Origin: Flavobacteriales bacterium UBA2040
GTDB taxonomy: Bacteria > Bacteroidota > Bacteroidia > Flavobacteriales_D > Crocinitomicaceae
Length of the DNA stretch: 9,816 bases
Assembly (NCBI GenBank): GCA_002332715.1
Contig: DDBE01000112.1
Span: forward strand, 4,530-14,345
Direction: 5' to 3'
Below the pieces are notes generated by a model. It saw only the letters and a list, made by a program, of their open reading frames with translations. It was not told the origin of the DNA and did not search any database. The position numbers and the translations under genes are program-made. This document shows, one piece after another, positions 5,969 to 9,816 of this stretch (positions are counted from its first letter, which is position 1; each line of letters starts with the position of its first letter).

Positions 5969-8293
5969 TTAAAATTTAAAGTTGTATGTAACAGTTGGTA
6001 CAATTCTAAACAATGTTGTTTGCACCACCTGTGTTTTGTTTGCGTCATTCGGATTTTCCTCAAATTCAATTAAATAAGCGTTTCTGCGGGCATAGGCATT
6101 ATAAATAGAAAGACTCCAGCTACTTTCAAATCGTTTATGCTTTGCTATGTTGTAGGTTAAGGCCAAATCCAATCGATGGTAATCCGGCATTCTATCACCG
6201 TTTCGGCTTGAGTAAACAAACACCACTTCTTCGTCAATTGTGTATTTACCCGTTGGAAAAGTAACTGCATTTCCTGTGGAGTATACGAATGCTGCCGAAG
6301 CTGTCCATTTCTTATTGAAATCATAAATACCAACTACGGAAAGATCATGTAACCTGTCCTGTCGTGCTAAATACCATTCATTACTGTTTATCTGATCAAT
6401 CTTTTTTTCGGTTCTCGAGAGTGTGTAGCCAACCCAACCTGTGAACTTCCCTGTTTTCTTTTTCAACAAAAATTCAATTCCGTATGCTCTGCCAACCCCA
6501 TACAATAATTCACCTTCAAGAAGGTCGTTTGCCTGAGTATTTGCACCATTTCGGTAGTCAATTTGGTTTTGCATCCATTTGTAATACATTTCAGAACTGA
6601 ACTCGTATTTATTCTGTTTGAAGTTTTTAAACCAACCTAAACTCACCTGATCTGAAATTTCTGGTTTAACATTGATAGTTGTAGGCAACCAAACATCCGT
6701 TGGTGAAGTACTGACCGTATTTGATATCAAATGTAAATTTTGAACATTTCTCGCATATCCTCCTTTGATAGAAGCTGTTTTTGAATAGATATAACTCATA
6801 AATATTCTAGGCTCAACATTAACGTAGGTCTTAGTAAATTCATTTTGAGAATACACAGTCGTATCTTTTATTTCACCTGCTTCATTGAACCTGAAGGAAT
6901 TTTCTCCATTACCAAGCACAGAAAATGATGTTCCGCGTAAGCCGTACAAAATATTGAATTTCTCACTTATACTCCATTCATTACTCACATACAATGCATT
7001 TTCCATTCCAAGTTTTGACGGTTGTTTCTCATTGTTTACTCCTGAGTTTTCGCTCCCCGTAACTTCGCCAGGTACAACTCCGTGATAAATTGCATTCAAA
7101 CCAAATGTCCACTTGTTTCTTGAATTCGGGAAGTATTGAAATTCTTGCTTTAGATTATAATCTTGAAGGGTCGAACCAATATTAATTTCAACATCATCTG
7201 ATGCAATTGATATATCATATTGATAGTTTGAAACAATAAAAGAGGTATTAGAAAACAACTTACTATTTACAATATGATTCCACCGAGCGGTTCCTGTTGC
7301 ATTTCCCCATGAAATACCGAAATCAGCTAATCCCAAAACATCTCTTCCGAAATAACCAGATAAAAATACACGATCTTTTTCACCAAACTTATAATTGAGT
7401 TTGGTATTCAAATCATAGAAAAACAGCTTAGTATCTCTTAAATTCTGGTCTTTCGATAATTTCAAAAACAAATCGGCGTATGTTCTTCGTCCAGCAATCA
7501 AAAACGACCCTTTGTCTTTTATAATCGGCGCTTCTACCGTCAATCGCGAAGCAATCAAACCAATTCCACCAGACATGCCGAGACGCTTTGAATTGCCCTC
7601 GTTCATTTTAATATCCAAAACAGAAGCCAATCGCCCACCATACTGAGCCGGCTGTGTGCCTTTATATAACGTAGCTGTTTTTATTACATCGGAATTGAAT
7701 GTGGAGAAGAAACCCAACAAATGAGAGGCATTATAAACAGGAGCTTCATCCAATAATATCAAATTTTGATCAGCTGCACCACCACGAACGAAAAATCCAG
7801 AGTTTCCCTCGCCAGCCGATTTCACTCCTGGTAACAATTGAAGCGTTTTAACAATATCTTTTTCACCAAAAATAACCGGAATTTTATTGATTTCATTCAT
7901 ATCAATTTTCTCAACACCCATCTGCGCGTCCGTCACATTTCCATCTTTTTTAATTGCCGAAACCTCCACTTCAAGCAAATCTTGCACAGAGGCCGAGAGA
8001 TTGATATTAAGTATTTTATTTTCGTTCAAGTTGACTTTTTTTTGAAACTCTTCATAGGTAGGGTAACTTGCAGAAAGCGTATACGTTCCTGCCGCTAAAG
8101 TGAGTGAATAAAATCCGTATTCGTTGCACACTGCTCCAATTCCACTCAATTCCAAAGGTCGAATTTTCACACCAATTAAGGTCTCTCCTGTTGTGGAATC
8201 TTTGATGGTGCCACTTAAGGTATATTTTTCCTGTGCGGATAGTTTAAATGAGGTAATAAACATTAGGACACTTAAGCAAATAATAATCTTCAT
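5969..8293 (-). CDS. TonB-dependent outer-membrane receptor with N-terminal carboxypeptidase-regulatory-like domain (module 2)
   Basis: This 774-aa receptor has the same architecture as the 809-aa protein at 2574-5003. Residues 1-20 are a signal peptide ending LSA. Residues about 25-102 are the CarboxypepD_reg-like domain (SGTIKDSTTGETLIGVKI; NEYGFYSLTLAAGTYTL). EVEVSA at 108-113 is the TonB-box-like stretch. The plug runs about 123-230, with GEKDIVKTLQLLPGV (143-157), GFFVRGGAADQNLILLDE (166-183), APVYNASHLLGFFSTFNSD (184-202) and YKGTQPAQYGGR (210-221). The barrel continues to the terminal Phe (YNFKF). The wording of the plug is close to the consensus of the large Bacteroidota receptor group that travels with DUF4249 lipoproteins, so this copy looks like the canonical one. 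It is the first gene of its operon, with the lipoprotein 3 nt downstream. Its start faces a divergent peptidase gene across 183 bp. The ligand is unknown; nothing marks it as an iron-siderophore or vitamin B12 receptor. Confidence 0.94.
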   Translation of the reverse strand: MKIIICLSVLMFITSFKLSAQEKYTLSGTIKDSTTGETLIGVKIRPLELSGIGAVCNEYGFYSLTLAAGTYTLSASYPTYEEFQKKVNLNENKILNINLSASVQDLLEVEVSAIKKDGNVTDAQMGVEKIDMNEINKIPVIFGEKDIVKTLQLLPGVKSAGEGNSGFFVRGGAADQNLILLDEAPVYNASHLLGFFSTFNSDVIKTATLYKGTQPAQYGGRLASVLDIKMNEGNSKRLGMSGGIGLIASRLTVEAPIIKDKGSFLIAGRRTYADLFLKLSKDQNLRDTKLFFYDLNTKLNYKFGEKDRVFLSGYFGRDVLGLADFGISWGNATGTARWNHIVNSKLFSNTSFIVSNYQYDISIASDDVEINIGSTLQDYNLKQEFQYFPNSRNKWTFGLNAIYHGVVPGEVTGSENSGVNNEKQPSKLGMENALYVSNEWSISEKFNILYGLRGTSFSVLGNGENSFRFNEAGEIKDTTVYSQNEFTKTYVNVEPRIFMSYIYSKTASIKGGYARNVQNLHLISNTVSTSPTDVWLPTTINVKPEISDQVSLGWFKNFKQNKYEFSSEMYYKWMQNQIDYRNGANTQANDLLEGELLYGVGRAYGIEFLLKKKTGKFTGWVGYTLSRTEKKIDQINSNEWYLARQDRLHDLSVVGIYDFNKKWTASAAFVYSTGNAVTFPTGKYTIDEEVVFVYSSRNGDRMPDYHRLDLALTYNIAKHKRFESSWSLSIYNAYARRNAYLIEFEENPNDANKTQVVQTTLFRIVPTVTYNFKF

Positions 8294-8476
8294 AAAACGT
8301 AATTGAATTGCGAAATTATCATATTAGGAACAAGCTCCAGAAAAGTTTTATATAAATTTTCATAAATTTATTTTAAATCACTAAAAGTCACTATCTTTAA
8401 GATCGGCGGTGGCTGGATAAGCTGAGGTGGTAACTGAAATTCAGTTAGTTCTTGGTAAATGACTTAATTTTATAAC
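8294..8476. promoter_or_regulatory. Divergent promoter region between receptor module 2 and the M61-like peptidase
   Basis: These 183 bp lie between two start codons facing away from each other, so both promoters should be here. For the plus-strand gene, TATCTTTA at 8392-8399 matches the Bacteroidota -7 element TAnnTTTG in all but the last base and would give a leader of roughly 70 nt, but no clear TTTG-type -33 element precedes it. For the minus-strand receptor, TAATTTCG (minus strand, complement of 8311-8318) also differs at one position, and a TTG lies too close upstream to be an ideal -33 box. Part of the leader (8401-8430) is noticeably G-rich compared with its surroundings. Individual boxes are tentative; the existence of a divergent control region is well supported. 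Confidence 0.45.
8431..8447. repeat. 17-bp perfect inverted repeat (8-bp arms, 1-bp centre) upstream of the peptidase gene
   Basis: TAACTGAA, a central A, then TTCAGTTA form an exact inverted repeat whose right end is 29 nt before the ATG of the peptidase gene. As DNA it looks like an operator for a dimeric regulator. As RNA it could fold only with a small loop (seven pairs around AAT) near the ribosome-binding region. It lies downstream of the candidate -7 box at 8392-8399, a position where a repressor or leader hairpin could act. No second copy was seen in the window. Confidence 0.45.
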
Positions 8477-9816
8477 ATGAAAAAAATATACATTTTACTT
8501 TTTATTCTTTCAGCTTGCGGTGGCCCCAAAGAAATTACAGGCGATTCAATCGAATCAACCGTTTTGAGTTATGAAGTTCAACCCAATCTAACAGCGGAAA
8601 TACCTTTCGTTTTCGTTCAATTTGAAACGGCTGCGGACGAGAATGGCGAAATACAATTGGCCTTTACCAACGAAGGCTGGGGTGAAAAAGACTTGTTCAA
8701 AAGTGTTAAAAACCTCAAAATTTCTCCAAAGGCAAATGTTGAGTTTCTAAAAAGGGAAAATGAAATTAAGCTGAAAGGCAAACCGAACAAAAAATATACG
8801 GTCAGCTATGAAATTATCCAAGATTTCAAAGAAAAAGTAACGACTAAAAATACCTTTCGACCAATCATCAACAGCAACTATTTTCATGTTTTCGGGAAAA
8901 GTCTCTTCATGATGCCCAATTCGAATTTCACCGATGACAACCCAAGTGTGGAAATCCAAATCCTATGGAAATCGGAATTCGGCAGTTACGATATAACAAA
9001 CAGTTTTGGAACTGAGAAAATGCAGAAGTTCAAAGCCAAGTTTAGCGAGTTTTCTTCTTCGATATTCTTAGGCGGAAAATTGAATTTATATGAAAAACTT
9101 TGGAATCAAAACAACCTAGTCTTGTCTACTCCTGAAACTTGGAAAAATGTCGACATAAATAGATTGCAAACTGATTTATACAGCATCGTCGGGCAGCAAC
9201 GAGATTTCTGGAAGGACAACAATTCTGAATCGACCACTGTAACTTTAATTAAAACCTTTGAAAATTGTCCAAACGAAAACAATTGCTTGAATTCGTGTGA
9301 AGGAAGGGGACTCACCAATTCATTTGCGACCTATTGTTCAGATAATTTAATGACCACCAACGAAAGATTAAACTGGCTTTTTGCGCATGAACTTTTTCAT
9401 CATTGGGTCGGTTCAACTATCGTTAACGAGTCTGAAGAAATGGAATACTGGTTCAGCGAAGGTTTCACAGATTACTTCGCTTATAAATTATTACTTAGAA
9501 GTGGTATACTTAGTCTTGAAGATTTCATAGCTAAAATAAATGAAGATGTTATTGAACCGCATTATAATTCAACATTGAAAACTAAACCGAACGGAGAAAT
9601 CAACGCTGAAAACTTTTGGTCCGATATGGAATGGGAAAAACTTCCGAATCGCAGAGGTTTGATTTACGCCTTTTACCTCGATACCAAAATAAAACAACAA
9701 GAAGAGGATAATCGAAGTTTGGATAATTTTATGCGAGATATTCTTTATAATACGACTACCAACAAGGTCAAATTCAACCGACACGTGTTCCTAGAAGTAC
9801 TTCATGGTTATAAATT
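8477..9816 (+). CDS. M61-like zinc metallopeptidase, outer-membrane or surface lipoprotein (3' end missing)
   Basis: The frame is open from the ATG at 8477 to the right edge (446 codons). MKKIYILLFILSAC is a clean lipoprotein signal with lipobox LSAC and lipid-carrying Cys14. Residues about 28-220 are beta-rich and sit where the M61 N-terminal domain is found. HELFH at 304-308 supplies the zinc ligands His304 and His308 and the catalytic Glu305. The third ligand is Glu328 in YWFSEGFTDYF (324-334), a gluzincin arrangement. GLIYAFYLDTKI followed by RSLDNFMRDIL resembles the helical region after the active site in M61 glycyl-aminopeptidase-like proteins. Four cysteines (264, 270, 274, 287) cluster just before the HExxH; apart from the lipid Cys they are the only ones visible. 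The usual M61 GGLEH motif seems to be represented by GRGLTN (276-281), without the acidic residue. A C-terminal PDZ domain, common in M61, would lie off the window. It is transcribed divergently from receptor module 2. Peptidase M1 is the alternative family; M61 fits the flanking motifs better. Confidence 0.85.
   Translation, partial: MKKIYILLFILSACGGPKEITGDSIESTVLSYEVQPNLTAEIPFVFVQFETAADENGEIQLAFTNEGWGEKDLFKSVKNLKISPKANVEFLKRENEIKLKGKPNKKYTVSYEIIQDFKEKVTTKNTFRPIINSNYFHVFGKSLFMMPNSNFTDDNPSVEIQILWKSEFGSYDITNSFGTEKMQKFKAKFSEFSSSIFLGGKLNLYEKLWNQNNLVLSTPETWKNVDINRLQTDLYSIVGQQRDFWKDNNSESTTVTLIKTFENCPNENNCLNSCEGRGLTNSFATYCSDNLMTTNERLNWLFAHELFHHWVGSTIVNESEEMEYWFSEGFTDYFAYKLLLRSGILSLEDFIAKINEDVIEPHYNSTLKTKPNGEINAENFWSDMEWEKLPNRRGLIYAFYLDTKIKQQEEDNRSLDNFMRDILYNTTTNKVKFNRHVFLEVLHGYK

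Noticed and set aside
1740..8293. Interpretation as a SusC/SusD polysaccharide utilisation locus
   Set aside because: The receptors are about 800 aa rather than the roughly 1000 aa of SusC, the lipoproteins are DUF4249-like and lack the SusD helical TPR pattern, and no glycoside hydrolase is present.
2748..8306. Short plus-strand frames inside the two receptor modules (for example 4186-4425, 7838-8098, 8124-8306)
   Set aside because: They are antisense to conserved receptor or lipoprotein coding sequence and show no protein-like features of their own.
8747..9784. Three minus-strand frames of about 70 codons (8747-8959, 9106-9318, 9569-9784)
   Set aside because: They are antisense to the continuous plus-strand peptidase frame, which has a lipobox, HExxH and EGFTDY motifs. 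They are shadow frames.
8477..9816. Assignment of the peptidase to family M1
   Set aside because: HExxH and the downstream Glu fit both families, but the YWFSEGFTDYF wording, the SLEDF helix, the later GLIYAFYLDTKI/SLDNFMRDIL region and the lack of GAMEN favour M61-like proteins.

Overview
The window looks like a chromosomal segment from a Bacteroidota bacterium, most likely a Flavobacteriales-type lineage. The evidence is AT-rich DNA with weak or absent Shine-Dalgarno sequences, a type IX secretion (T9SS) C-terminal sorting domain, TonB-dependent receptors with an N-terminal carboxypeptidase-regulatory-like domain, DUF4249-type lipoproteins and short lipoprotein signal peptides. No RNA gene, CRISPR array, complete insertion sequence or plasmid or phage gene was seen.

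Layout from left to right: a minus-strand pair encodes a Kelch/galactose-oxidase-like secreted protein (cut by the left edge) and, upstream of it, a GEVED plus PPC-like T9SS cargo protein. Their stop and start codons overlap. A gene-free stretch of 376 bp (1364-1739) follows; it has patchy composition and may hold a decayed or repeated element. Then come two consecutive minus-strand modules of the same design, each a TonB-dependent outer-membrane receptor followed after exactly 3 nt by a DUF4249-type lipoprotein: 5003-1740 (809 aa + 276 aa) and 8293-5183 (774 aa + 260 aa). The two receptors align along their length but are clearly diverged, so this is an old tandem duplication or a recruited second copy. 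A 183-bp divergent intergenic region separates the second module from a plus-strand gene for an M61-like zinc metallopeptidase lipoprotein, which runs off the right edge after 446 codons.

Working model (inference): most products act at or beyond the outer membrane. Each receptor would import or sense a ligand with energy from TonB/ExbB/ExbD, with its DUF4249 lipoprotein as a surface partner, loosely analogous to but not homologous in sequence with SusC/SusD. The neighbouring peptidase lipoprotein makes a peptide or protein-derived ligand plausible but unproven. The most notable points are the repeated receptor/DUF4249 cassette, the Gly/Lys-rich insertions found only in the 809-aa receptor, the four-cysteine cluster just before the zinc site of the peptidase, and the unexplained 1400-1640 stretch.
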